In this document: piece by piece, positions 42,316 through 50,683 of the stretch | Position numbering within the stretch: the stretch's first letter is position 1 | How the letters are laid out: each line of letters opens with the position of its first letter | NCBI RefSeq assembly: GCF_042653925.1 | Contig: NZ_JBHSFQ010000030.1 | Coordinates: 27,565-91,564, forward strand | Source of the DNA: Nocardiopsis_B mangrovi | Lineage (GTDB): Bacteria; Actinomycetota; Actinomycetes; Streptosporangiales; Streptosporangiaceae | Length of the DNA: 64,000 nt | Reading direction: 5' to 3' | Notes under the pieces: model-generated | Told to the model about the DNA's origin: nothing | The model's input: only the letters and a program-made list of their open reading frames with translations | Databases searched by the model: none | Made by a program: the position numbers and the translations under genes

Positions 42316-42646
42316 CCGGGCGAGCGGCCCCGTACCGGAGCCGCGCCGCGAGGCGGGGCGGCGTCGGCGGTCCGCCGGGCCCTCGGTCGCAGGGGGCCGC
42401 GAACGGCACACGCGCCGGGGAGGCGGGCGCCCGGTGGTGCCACCGGTCCCGGCCCCTCCGGGCGACGGGCCGCGGGGCGCGGTCGGCGGCCCGGGAGAAG
42501 GCGCCGGCCGGGCGGCCCCGCCGCACCCGGCCGGCGGGGGCCGGCCACCCGCCGCCCAGCCCCGTCGCCGCCGCCTGCGGCCGGGACGCACTCCAGAAGG
42601 CAGGACACCGTGACCCGCCACGACGACGCGCGAAGAGCGGCCCGGC
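42316..42646. other. Non-coding spacer, 331 bases
   Basis: Extremely GC-rich; open frames here lack ribosome sites and recognisable products. A GTG at 42610 with AGGA upstream opens a 14-codon frame that ends inside the following MFS start, possibly a leader. Otherwise I see nothing. Confidence 0.4.
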
Positions 42647-43846
42647 ATGCGTGACCGGGCCGCGGGGGCGCGATGGCTGGGCTGGCTGCTGGTGAGCGTC
42701 GTCTGCACGCAGACCGCGCTCAACACCGCCCGGCCGCTGCTGTCGTACAAGGCGATCGCGCTCGGCGGCGACGCCCTGGCGATCGGGCTCATCACCTCCG
42801 CCTACGCGCTCCTCTCGCTGGCGGTGGCCGTCCCGCTGGGACGGCTGACGGACCGGGTGACCCGCATGCACGGGATCGTGCTCGCCGGCACCGGGCTGAT
42901 CGTGGCCGCGCCGCTGCTCATGGCGGCGGCCCCGTCCCTGTTCCTGGTCGGGGTGTCCGGTACGGTGCTCGGCTTCGGCCACATCGTCGTGATGATCGCC
43001 GGGCAGGCGTTCGTCGCCCGCCGGGCATCCGAAGAGCATATGGACCGCGACTTCGGCTGGTTCACCGCCGCGGTCTCACTGGGCCAGCTCATGGGCCCGC
43101 TCATCGCCGGGTTCGTCCTGGGCGAGGCGCGCGGAACGGACCTGACCGGGCCCATCACCGAGGCGCTGGTCATCTCCGCGGCCGCCGCGGCGTGCGGCCT
43201 CATCGGCGTCGCCGGGCTGGCGCGCGCGAGCCGGCGGGCGCCCGGGAGCGCGCCGCGCACGGCACCGGGCCCGCGGGTCCCGGTCACGACGCTGCTCCGG
43301 CGCCCCGGGGCGCCGGCGGGGCTGTTCGTCAGCCTGGCCGTGCTGGCCTCGGTCGACCTGCTCACCGCCTACCTGCCGCTCCTCGCCGACGAGCGGGGGA
43401 TCGCCCCGTCGGTGGCGGGGGTCCTGCTCGGGGTCCGGGCGGGTTTCTCCCTGCTGTCGCGGCTGCTGCTCTCCCGGCTGCTGGCCCACTGGTCGCGCCG
43501 GTCGCTGGTCGTGGCCAGCACCCTCGGCTCGGCCGGGTCCCTGCTGGCGGTGACCCTGCCCGCCGGAGAGGACCCGTGGGTGCTGGCGGGCGCGCTCGCG
43601 TCCGGCGGGTTCGTCCTCGGCATCGGCCAACCGCTCACCATGACGATCATGGTCCGCGCCGTGCCCGATGACGCCCGAAGCACCGCGCTCGCGCTGCGAC
43701 TGTGGGCCAACCGCATCGGCCAGGTGGTCCTTCCGGCCGGAGCGGGCGTGGTCGCGGCCTCGCTGGGAGCGGCCGGAGCGCTGTGGTTCGCCTGCGGCAT
43801 CCTGGCCGTGGCGGCGAGCAGCGCCCACCTCAGCCGAAGCCCCTGA
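42647..43846 (+). CDS. MFS transporter
   Basis: A 399-residue, 12-helix major facilitator. Motif A is present as PLGRLTDRVTR and a second-half counterpart as SRLLLSRLLAHWSRR. Helix 5 has AVSLGQLMGPLIAGFVLG, a motif-C-like pattern of exporters. The ATG at 42647 is near the first helix with GAAGAG upstream. It follows the GntR regulator by 331 bases on the same strand; co-regulation is likely but not shown. Substrate unknown. Confidence 0.88.
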   Translation: MRDRAAGARWLGWLLVSVVCTQTALNTARPLLSYKAIALGGDALAIGLITSAYALLSLAVAVPLGRLTDRVTRMHGIVLAGTGLIVAAPLLMAAAPSLFLVGVSGTVLGFGHIVVMIAGQAFVARRASEEHMDRDFGWFTAAVSLGQLMGPLIAGFVLGEARGTDLTGPITEALVISAAAAACGLIGVAGLARASRRAPGSAPRTAPGPRVPVTTLLRRPGAPAGLFVSLAVLASVDLLTAYLPLLADERGIAPSVAGVLLGVRAGFSLLSRLLLSRLLAHWSRRSLVVASTLGSAGSLLAVTLPAGEDPWVLAGALASGGFVLGIGQPLTMTIMVRAVPDDARSTALALRLWANRIGQVVLPAGAGVVAASLGAAGALWFACGILAVAASSAHLSRSP

Positions 43847-43864
43847 CGGGGCCGCACTCCCCCG

Positions 43865-43890
43865 GACGGCCGCGCGCACGGGCGGCCGTC
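43865..43890 (+). terminator. Hairpin after MFS gene
   Basis: Stem GACGGCCGC / GCGGCCGTC (9 bp), loop GCGCACGG, 18 bases after the MFS stop codon. Confidence 0.6.
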
Positions 43891-44144
43891 GCACCCGCAC
43901 GCCCTGGCGGCGCCCCGGCAGCCCCGGCCCCACCTGCACCGGTGACCGCGAACGGGCGCGGCACCCGGGGGATCACGGCGCTGCGCGCGGGTGCGGGGCG
44001 GGTGCCGCGACTACGGTGGCCCTTGGGGCGGCGGTCGCCTCACGGGGCCGCCGCCGGGACCACAGCGGTCGCGCCGGTGGCCCGGCTCCGGGCGGCCGAA
44101 GCGCGCACATGCCCACCCCACCGGATGACCAGGAGCGTCGTTCC

Positions 44145-44852
44145 ATGACCCAGCCTCCGAAGCCGACCGGCGAACCGGTCCGCCAGAACGTCGAGTTCCC
44201 CAGCGCGGGCGCCACCGCCCACGGCTACCTCGCGCGGCCGCCCGGCGGCAGCGGCCCGGGGGTGATCCTGATCCAGGAGTGGTGGGGCCTCGACGACCAC
44301 ATCGCCGATGTCGCCGGGCGGCTGGCGGAGGAGGGCTTCGTGGTCCTCGCGCCCGACCTGTACGGCGGGAACGTGGCCCACGACCCCGACGAGGCGGGGC
44401 GGATGATGCGGGAGCTGCCGGTGGCGCGCGGTGTCGAGCTGCTGTCCGGGGCGGTGGACCACCTCCTGACGCTCCCCGAGGTCACCTCGCCCACTGTCGG
44501 CGCGGTCGGCTTCTGCATGGGCGGCGGGTTCGTGCTGTACCTGGCCGCCGTCGATCCGCGCGTGAGCGCGGCCGTCCCGTTCTACGGCGTCATCCAGGGC
44601 GAGTTCCCCGACTTCTCCGGCCTGAGGGCCGAGGTGCTCGGCCACTTCGGCGACGAGGACGCCGCCATCCCCGCCGCCACACGGGAGCGCCTGCGCCAGG
44701 CCGTCAAGGACCAGTCCGGCATCGACCCCGACCTGCGCGTCTACCCGGCCGGCCACGCGTTCTTCAATGACCGGCGCCCCTCCTACCACCGCGAGTCCGC
44801 CGAGAGCGCGTGGTCGAGCACCCTCGACTTCCTCCGCCTCCGCCTCGACTGA
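44145..44852 (+). CDS. Dienelactone hydrolase family protein
   Basis: A 235-residue alpha/beta-hydrolase. Catalytic triad visible: Cys in GFCMGGGF (nucleophile Cys as in dienelactone hydrolase), Asp in HFGDEDAAIP and His in GHAFFND. The N-terminal strand IQEWWGLDDHI is diagnostic of the family (Glu that pairs with the Cys). It may hydrolyse dienelactone in chlorocatechol-type degradation, but many homologues act on other esters or lactones. ATG at 44145 with AGGAG upstream; it appears to be a single-gene unit converging with the small protein at 44905. Confidence 0.92.
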   Translation: MTQPPKPTGEPVRQNVEFPSAGATAHGYLARPPGGSGPGVILIQEWWGLDDHIADVAGRLAEEGFVVLAPDLYGGNVAHDPDEAGRMMRELPVARGVELLSGAVDHLLTLPEVTSPTVGAVGFCMGGGFVLYLAAVDPRVSAAVPFYGVIQGEFPDFSGLRAEVLGHFGDEDAAIPAATRERLRQAVKDQSGIDPDLRVYPAGHAFFNDRRPSYHRESAESAWSSTLDFLRLRLD

Positions 44853-44904
44853 GGCGCGGCCGCCGCCCCGGAAGCCGACGGCCCCCGAGGACATCCGGCC
44901 CGGC

Positions 44905-45285
44905 CTAGCCCTGCTGTCCGCCAGGCTCGCGGCCGAGCGCGCGCAGCACCGCCTGCTCGGCCGCGAAGCGGATGTCCCCGGGGCCGGTGTCGGCGTAGGA
45001 CTCGACGATCCGGGCCACCGATACGAGGACTGACGGCGCCGCTTCGCCTCGGGCGCGGAGTGCGGCCCATAAGCCGTCCACGGCCTCCCGGGCCGGCTCG
45101 GCGTCGAAGGCACCGCCGAAGACGGCGTCGGGCCCATAGGCGTCCAGCCGCCAGGCGAAGGCGCGGTCCGAGACCACCACCCCGTTCTGCCGCGCCGCTT
45201 CGACCCGGACGGTCACCTCGGCGAACCGGCCGCGCCCGGCGGTCTGGCGCCTGAGCCGGAAGGTCGTTTCACCGCTCGCGTCCAT
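44905..45285 (-). CDS. Hypothetical protein, 126 residues
   Basis: A small soluble protein I do not recognise. It starts with a Thr/Arg-rich beta-like segment (TTFRLRRQTAGRGRFAEVTVRVEAA), then NGVVVSDRAFAWRLDAYGPDAVFGGAF and helical C-terminal segments ending GGQQG. No signal peptide, membrane helix or metal motif. The ATG at 45285 is chosen because codon bias begins there; the open frame continues upstream into low-bias DNA. Coding bias supports a real gene. Confidence 0.65.
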   Translation of the reverse strand: MDASGETTFRLRRQTAGRGRFAEVTVRVEAARQNGVVVSDRAFAWRLDAYGPDAVFGGAFDAEPAREAVDGLWAALRARGEAAPSVLVSVARIVESYADTGPGDIRFAAEQAVLRALGREPGGQQG

Positions 45286-45870
45286 GGGCGGATTCTGCCC
45301 ATCAGGCGCAGCGCGGGGCAAGCGGACCGCAGCGCCGCGCCGAGGTCGCCGACTCGGCGCGGATCCCACCCTCCTGTTCCCGTGCGGCGGTATCGCCGTG
45401 CCCGCGCGGGTGGGCACGGGGTGTCCGGCGCCGCGGTGAGGCGGCCGCGGGCCCTCGCACCGATATCGAGGCGGAATCGGTGCGACACTCGGCCGTGAAC
45501 CCGGGCAAACGAATACGCACTTCCAGATTTGTCGCCGACCGGGATTCCAGCGACCATTTCACGTGGTGAAAAAACCGCGAAACAACGAGAAATATCCACC
45601 ATTGTCCACCGCATCAAGAACTGCAATGGTGGAATGTTTACCTTTGACTATCGCCTCGACCCCCGGCCCATATGTAGCCTCGTGAGAAGCCGGATTCGCG
45701 AATCAGCCGACCTTTTCCGACGTTCGGACACCCGGGGACGACCTTTCCCCCGGAAACGCCACGCCCCCACCCTCACCGCCGCAGATGCCGGCGAACGGAG
45801 CACGCCCAGAAATCCCGTTCCCCGGTCGTGCAACGTCGCGAACAACCTCTTCCGAAGCAGTTGGTGAAAC
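45286..45870. promoter_or_regulatory. AT-richer regulatory region upstream of MFS gene, with two inverted repeats
   Basis: No gene. Two dyads are seen: TTTCAC-GTG-GTGAAA (45557-45571) and a 10-bp-arm repeat TCCACCATTG ... CAATGGTGGA (45595-45604 and 45624-45633, 19-base loop). They lie about 240-315 bases upstream of the MFS start; the first resembles a repressor site and the second could form a leader hairpin. The low GC content over about 300 bases stands out from the surroundings. Confidence 0.55.
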
Positions 45871-47340
45871 GTGCCTGAAAATCAGGAAATGCACCTCCCG
45901 CCTTCCCGTTCCGAGCTGACCGCGACCCGGCGGGCCGCGCGCGCCAGAGGAGCGCTGCGCGTCTACTTCTTCGTCGTCGGCATGGTGATCGCCGTCTGGG
46001 CGTCGCGGATCCCGGAGGTCAAGGACCAGGCGGGGGTGACGGCGGGCGAGCTGAGCATCGCCCTGCTCGGCCTGGCGTCCGGCGCGCTGATGGCGATGCG
46101 GGTGGCCGGGCCGCTCCTGGACAGGTACGGCGGACGCGCGGTGGTCCCCCCGGCCGGGGTGGCGGCCAGCGCCCTGCTCGTGGGCCCTGGGCACGTCACC
46201 GGGTTCGCCGCGCTGCTGTGCTCCCTCCTTCTCCTGGGCGCCACCCACGCGCTGCTCAACGTATCGATCAACGTGCTGGCAACGCGCCTCCAGCAGGAAC
46301 TCGGCCGGCCGATCATGGCGTCCTTCCACGCCGCCTGCTCGATCGGCGGCTGCGCCGGGGCCGTCACGGGCATGCTCTGCGCACGGGCCGGGCTCTCCCC
46401 CTCCGCCTCGTTCCAGCTGGTGGCGGCGGCGCTGGTCTGCGCCTGCCTGCTGGTCCGGCGGGAACTGCGCGGGATCGGCGCCGCCGCCGGCCCCGGGGCG
46501 CCCGCGCGCGCCGCGCCGCCCCCGCCCGGCAGGCGCCGTCCGGTGCCGCCCCCCAAGCGCATTGTGCTGCTGGGCCTGCTCGCGATGTGCTGCACGCTCG
46601 CCGAGGGCGCCGCCACCGATTGGAGCGCGCTGTACATGCGGGAGGTGGCCGGGGGGACGGCCACGATCGGCGCCGCGACCTACGCCTCCTACTCCGCCAT
46701 GATGGCGGCGGGGCGGCTCGTGGGCGACCGGCTGACCGCGCTGATCGGCGCGGTGAACGTGGTCCGCGTCTGCGGCCTGCTCGGGTCGGGCGGACTGTGC
46801 CTGGCGCTGGCGGTGCCCGTCCAGGGCGCGGTGATCGTCGGGTTCGGGCTGATGGGGGCCGGGCTGTCCTGCCTCATGCCGCACATGTTCACCGCTGCGG
46901 CCGAGCACGACCCGCCTCGGGCCGCGCGCAACGTCTGCACCGTATCGGCGATCTGCTACCTGGGCCCGCTCATCGGTCCCGCGGCGATCGGCGGCATCGC
47001 GGGGCAGGCCGGCCTGCCCACCGCCCTGGCGCTGCCCGCGGTCCTGATGTTCGTGGTCGGCGTGAGCGCGCGGATGCTGAGTCCGGTGTCCGCACGCAGG
47101 GCGAAGCCGCGTGCCGCCGGCGCCCCGCGGCGGGCCCGGGCGCCGGGGCGGTCGCGCCTGAGCGACCGCTCCCTTCCCCTGCTCCTGTGGCCGCGCCGCA
47201 CCCCCCGTCCGCTCTCACTCGCCTCGCGCCGGGACGACGGGCGCGACCGGTGGGGGTTCCGGGGGAACCGCGGCGTCCCCGGCCGGGGCTCGGCCGACCG
47301 GATGCAGCGGCGCCGCCGCCGTACGGCCCGCCACCTCTGA
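45871..47340 (+). CDS. MFS transporter (YbjJ-like) with long basic C-terminal tail
   Basis: A 489-residue major facilitator. The N-terminal segment FFVVGMVIAVWASRIPEVKDQAGVTAGELSIALLGLASGALMA region is typical of the YbjJ/inner-membrane-protein group, where the first helix ends in the WASRIP motif. Twelve helices end near residue 405; the remaining ~85 residues are Arg/Pro-rich and unlike the family. This could be a real extension or the result of a lost stop. GTG at 45871 with only a weak ribosome site. Converges with the siderophore-binding protein gene. Confidence 0.83.
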   Translation: MPENQEMHLPPSRSELTATRRAARARGALRVYFFVVGMVIAVWASRIPEVKDQAGVTAGELSIALLGLASGALMAMRVAGPLLDRYGGRAVVPPAGVAASALLVGPGHVTGFAALLCSLLLLGATHALLNVSINVLATRLQQELGRPIMASFHAACSIGGCAGAVTGMLCARAGLSPSASFQLVAAALVCACLLVRRELRGIGAAAGPGAPARAAPPPPGRRRPVPPPKRIVLLGLLAMCCTLAEGAATDWSALYMREVAGGTATIGAATYASYSAMMAAGRLVGDRLTALIGAVNVVRVCGLLGSGGLCLALAVPVQGAVIVGFGLMGAGLSCLMPHMFTAAAEHDPPRAARNVCTVSAICYLGPLIGPAAIGGIAGQAGLPTALALPAVLMFVVGVSARMLSPVSARRAKPRAAGAPRRARAPGRSRLSDRSLPLLLWPRRTPRPLSLASRRDDGRDRWGFRGNRGVPGRGSADRMQRRRRRTARHL

Positions 47341-47342
47341 CA

Positions 47343-47381
47343 CCGGGGAGCGGGGCCGCGCTCGGCGCCCCCGCTCTCCGG
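47343..47381. terminator. Bidirectional hairpin between convergent genes
   Basis: Stem CCGGGGAGCGGGG / CCCCGCTCTCCGG, 13 bp with one mismatch and a 13-base loop, between the MFS and siderophore-binding protein stop codons. Confidence 0.65.
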
Positions 47382-47389
47382 CCCTCTTC

Positions 47390-48403
47390 TCAGTGGTCCA
47401 GCGGTTCGGCGTCCTCGATGTCGGCGGCGAGCCCGCTCACCATCTCGGCGTAGGCCGCGTAGCCGAAGGGGGTCTCGGCGGGCCAGTCGCCGACCTGCCC
47501 GGCCCTGACCGCGGGCAGGTCCCGCCACAGCGGCTGGTCGTCCAGCTCCGCCAGGGTCGTCCGGCCGGGCCGCGCGTCCTGGAGCAGCAGGTCGGCGGGG
47601 TACTTGTCGGCCTCCTCCCAGCTCAGCCGCTCGAACTGGTCGGTGTCGGGGGCCTCGGTCTCGGGCAGCGACACTCCGTGGTCGGCGAACATGCCCAGCG
47701 CGCCGCCGGCGGCACTGTTCACGACGAAGAAGTTCTCGGGTGCCGCCGAAACCGCCATGACCCGCAGACCGGGCCGGGCCTCGACCGCGGCGTCGAGTTC
47801 CGCCAGCGCCGCGTCGAAGTCGTCGCGCGCCTCAGTCACCCGGGGGTCCTCGGGTTCGGCGCCGAGCGCTACGGCGAGGTCGAGGTGGTCGGTGAGCTGC
47901 TGCTCGGCGGGAACCCCGTTCATCTGGATACGCGCAAGGGGCGCGACGGCCTCGATCTGGTCCGTCCCGCCTTCCGGGAGGTACCAGTCGACGTCGTCGT
48001 AGACCTGGGTGATGACGAGGTCGGGCTCCAAGGCGGCCAGCCGTTCGACGCTCATCTCGCCGTAGGTCTGGCTGATGACCTCGACCCGGTCGAGGTCGAC
48101 GTCGCCGATCTGCGGGTCGCGCCCGCCCCCCGCGGTCTCGGCGGGGCCGAATACCCCCACGACCTCGAAGCCGTAGTCCCACAGCACCGACGCGATACCC
48201 GAGTACGCCACCACCCGCTCCGGGCGCTCGGGCAGCGCGACCTCCGCGCCGGTGCCGTCGGTGAACGTCCAGCCCGCCGCCTCCTCGGCGGAGTCGGGGA
48301 CGCCGCATCCGGTGAGCGTCAGGGCGAGGGCGCAGGCGCAACCCGCCAGTGCGGCCAGGGGGCGGCGCCGGCCGCGTGTGCTCGATCGCGAAGGGGCGTT
48401 CAT
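47390..48403 (-). CDS. Iron-siderophore ABC transporter substrate-binding lipoprotein
   Basis: A 337-residue FhuD/FepB-type binding protein. Signal peptide with lipobox LTGC; then PERPERVVAYSG, EPDLVITQVYDD and a long connecting helix, typical of the class III (helical backbone) binding proteins. It delivers ferric siderophores to a permease not coded here. ATG at 48403; an in-frame GTG five codons upstream is possible. An excellent DtxR/IdeR iron box lies 30 bases upstream, so it is expected to be repressed by iron. Divergent from the siderophore-interacting protein gene. Confidence 0.92.
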   Translation of the reverse strand: MNAPSRSSTRGRRRPLAALAGCACALALTLTGCGVPDSAEEAAGWTFTDGTGAEVALPERPERVVAYSGIASVLWDYGFEVVGVFGPAETAGGGRDPQIGDVDLDRVEVISQTYGEMSVERLAALEPDLVITQVYDDVDWYLPEGGTDQIEAVAPLARIQMNGVPAEQQLTDHLDLAVALGAEPEDPRVTEARDDFDAALAELDAAVEARPGLRVMAVSAAPENFFVVNSAAGGALGMFADHGVSLPETEAPDTDQFERLSWEEADKYPADLLLQDARPGRTTLAELDDQPLWRDLPAVRAGQVGDWPAETPFGYAAYAEMVSGLAADIEDAEPLDH

Positions 48404-48432
48404 GGGTTCCGACCTCACCGATATAGGATCAT

Positions 48433-48451
48433 TTAGGCGAGGCTAACCTAA
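48433..48451. promoter_or_regulatory. DtxR/IdeR iron box (siderophore-binding protein promoter)
   Basis: TTAGGCGAGGCTAACCTAA, matching the TTAGGTTAGGCTAACCTAA consensus at 17 of 19 positions. It lies 30-48 bases upstream of the lipoprotein start. Confidence 0.88.
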
Positions 48452-48550
48452 ACACATGCTCCGCGGACACGACACGGCCACCCCGACCTCGGCATTCGGC
48501 CGACGGCCATTACGGGGGGATCCGGGGTCGCGCGGCACCCGGGAGCACAG

Positions 48551-48569
48551 TATGGTGAGCCTAGCCTTA
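48551..48569. promoter_or_regulatory. DtxR/IdeR iron box (siderophore-interacting protein promoter)
   Basis: TATGGTGAGCCTAGCCTTA; its reverse complement agrees with the iron-box consensus at 14 of 19 positions. It lies 31-49 bases upstream of the ATG at 48600. Confidence 0.7.
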
Positions 48570-48599
48570 CACAATGCCGCCCAGGAAGTCGAGTAGGCC

Positions 48600-49397
48600 A
48601 TGAGTCCGGACACCTCGCGCCCGAAGTCCCCGCCGCGCCCCCGCGCGGTGTCGGCCACCGTGACCGCAACCACCCCGCTGACCGAACACATGACCCGGGT
48701 GACCCTGCACAGCCCGGACTTCGCGTGGATCGACCACCAGGGCCCCGACCAGCTCGTGCGGCTGCTCCTGCCCCCGCGCCCCGGGGCCGACTTCGACCTC
48801 CCCGCCACCGAGCGGTGGTGGCCCGAAGTCCAGGCCATGGCCGAGGAGCGCCGGCCGATCGTCCGCAACTACACGATCCGCAGGCTGGACCGCCGGGCGC
48901 ACGAGCTCGACATCGACTTCGTCCTGCACGGCGACAGCGGACCCGCGTCCGCCTGGGCCGAGCGGGCCCGCCCCGGCGACCGGATCGGACTGCTCAGCGA
49001 CGGCGCCCGCTACGCGCCCCCGGCCGACACCGACTGGCAGCTCCTCGTCGGCGACGAGACCGCGCTGCCGGCCATCGGCGCCATCCTCGACGGGCTCGAC
49101 CCCGCCACCCCGGCCGTGGCGGTCCTCGAAGCCTCCGACCCCGACGCCGCGGACATGCTCCGCGAGCGCGACCGCACCACCGTCGTCCGGCTGGAGCGGT
49201 CGGCCGGCTCCGGGCTGGCAGCGCTGGCCCACCTGCGCGGCAACGGACTGCCCGAAGGCACCCCCTACGCCTGGGTCGCCGGCGAATCGACGCTGGCCAC
49301 ATCCGTGCGCCGGCACCTGGTCGGCGAGCGGGGATTCGAGAAGGACCGCGTCTACTTCTGCGGCTACTGGCGCGAGGGCACCGTCACCGGCAGCTGA
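48600..49397 (+). CDS. Siderophore-interacting protein (FAD-dependent ferric-siderophore reductase)
   Basis: A 265-residue SIP/ViuB-type reductase that releases iron from imported ferric siderophores in the cytosol. The FAD motif is RNYTIRRLD (RxYT) and the domain shows HGDSGPASAWAERARPGD and LLVGDETALPAIGAILD, followed by the C-terminal YFCGYWREG motif. The ATG at 48600 sits 31 bases after an iron box. Divergent from the binding protein; the two form a small iron-regulated unit. Confidence 0.94.
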   Translation: MSPDTSRPKSPPRPRAVSATVTATTPLTEHMTRVTLHSPDFAWIDHQGPDQLVRLLLPPRPGADFDLPATERWWPEVQAMAEERRPIVRNYTIRRLDRRAHELDIDFVLHGDSGPASAWAERARPGDRIGLLSDGARYAPPADTDWQLLVGDETALPAIGAILDGLDPATPAVAVLEASDPDAADMLRERDRTTVVRLERSAGSGLAALAHLRGNGLPEGTPYAWVAGESTLATSVRRHLVGERGFEKDRVYFCGYWREGTVTGS

Positions 49398-49412
49398 GTG
49401 GTGTTACCCGTT

Positions 49413-49431
49413 CCCCGCTCAGCCTGCGGGG
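49413..49431 (+). terminator. Short hairpin between convergent SIP and LacI-type genes
   Basis: Stem CCCCGC / GCGGGG with loop TCAGCCT, 16 bases after the siderophore-interacting protein stop. Confidence 0.45.
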
Positions 49432-49468
49432 CGCCCTCAAGGCCCCGCCCTCCCTCGTCACACGCTCC

Positions 49469-50464
49469 TCAGGCGGAGTCGCGGACGATCAGCTCGGTGG
49501 GCAGGATCACGCGCTCGCTCTCGCGGTCGGCCGGCGGGGTGAGCAGCAGCCGGACCATCGCGCCGGCCTGCTCGACGATCGGGGCGCGCACCGTGGTCAG
49601 CGGCGGGTCGGTGAACCGCGCCGCCTCTATGTCGTCGAAGCCCACCACGGCGACGTCGCCGGGCACGCCGCGGCCGGCCTGGCGCAGCGCCTGGAGCGCG
49701 CCGATCGCCATCAGGTCGTTGGCCGCGAACACCGCGTCGACCGAGGGCTCCGCCGCCAGCAGACGCCGCATGGCCGCGGCACCGGACTCCCGGGTGAAGT
49801 CGCCGGCCTCGACCAGCGGTCGACGGCCGGCCCCCTCCAGTGCCGTGCGGTAGCCGGCCAGCCGGTCCTGGCCGCCGATCATGTCCTGCGGCCCGGCGAT
49901 GGTGGCGATCCGCCGGCGTCCGGCGCCGAGCAGGTGCGCCACCGCGCGCTCCGCCCCGCCGGCGTTGTCGTTGTCGGCGTGCGGGATGTCCACCGCGACC
50001 GCGGGGCGGCCATAGGACACCATGGGCACCCCCAACCGCAGGATCGCCTCCGGGAGCGGGTCGCTGCTGTGCATGGAGACGAACATGACCCCGTCGACGT
50101 GCCCGCCCGCGACGTAGCCCTGCACCCGCGCCTGGGCCTCGGCGGAGCCGGCCATCATCAGCACGACCTGCTTGCCCGCGCGCTCCAGCTCGGCGCCGGC
50201 GGTCCGCACCACCAGGGAGAACAGCGGGTCGTCGGAGAAGACCCGCGTGGGCGGTTCGGAGACCACCAGCGCGATCGAGTCGGTCCGCTGGGTGACGAGG
50301 CTGCGGGCCGCGGAATTGGGCACATAGCCCAGCTCCTCGACCGCGCGCAGAACGGACTCGCGGATGCGGGGGCCCACGGTGGACTCCCCGTTGACGACCC
50401 GCGAGACGGTCGCCCGTGACACCCCGGCCCGCGCCGCGACCGCCTCCAGCGTCGGTCGTCTCAT
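49469..50464 (-). CDS. LacI-family transcriptional regulator
   Basis: A 331-residue LacI regulator. N-terminal helix-turn-helix and hinge: TLEAVAARAGVSRATVSRVVNG, then PNSAARSLVTQRTDSIALVV. The sugar-binding core follows with VDAVFAANDLMAIGALQAL and VGFDDIEAARFTDPPLTTVR. ATG at 50464 (MRRPTLEAV). It is divergent from the GH16 glucanase and the 14-bp palindrome between them is its likely operator. Probably senses an oligosaccharide released from beta-glucan (inference). Confidence 0.94.
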   Translation of the reverse strand: MRRPTLEAVAARAGVSRATVSRVVNGESTVGPRIRESVLRAVEELGYVPNSAARSLVTQRTDSIALVVSEPPTRVFSDDPLFSLVVRTAGAELERAGKQVVLMMAGSAEAQARVQGYVAGGHVDGVMFVSMHSSDPLPEAILRLGVPMVSYGRPAVAVDIPHADNDNAGGAERAVAHLLGAGRRRIATIAGPQDMIGGQDRLAGYRTALEGAGRRPLVEAGDFTRESGAAAMRRLLAAEPSVDAVFAANDLMAIGALQALRQAGRGVPGDVAVVGFDDIEAARFTDPPLTTVRAPIVEQAGAMVRLLLTPPADRESERVILPTELIVRDSA

Positions 50465-50558
50465 CTCGGCTCAGCCCCCTCCGTTTCGGTGGCGCCGGGA
50501 AGAATCCGCGTCACCGGTCTTGCACCCAGAGTGTGCCGCGTGTCATATTCACACCGCA

Positions 50559-50572
50559 AGAGAGCGCTCTCT
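50559..50572. promoter_or_regulatory. LacI-type operator AGAGAGCGCTCTCT
   Basis: A perfect 14-bp palindrome centred on GAGCGCTC, as in CebR-type boxes (TGGGAGCGCTCCCA). It lies between the divergent LacI gene and GH16 gene, 95 and 112 bases from their starts. Confidence 0.8.
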
Positions 50573-50683
50573 CAGGGGGGAGCCGGGGCGGCCGCCCCAC
50601 GCACGCGCAGGTGGCGCGTGTGCCGGCCGCGCCCGCGCTGGAGGGCCCGGATCCCATCCGACCCACGACCGTGCGAGGTCACC

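Noticed and set aside
42302..42613. Small proteins in the spacer between GntR and MFS genes
   Set aside because: Arg/Pro/Gly-rich frames on both strands without ribosome sites; typical random frames in very GC-rich DNA.
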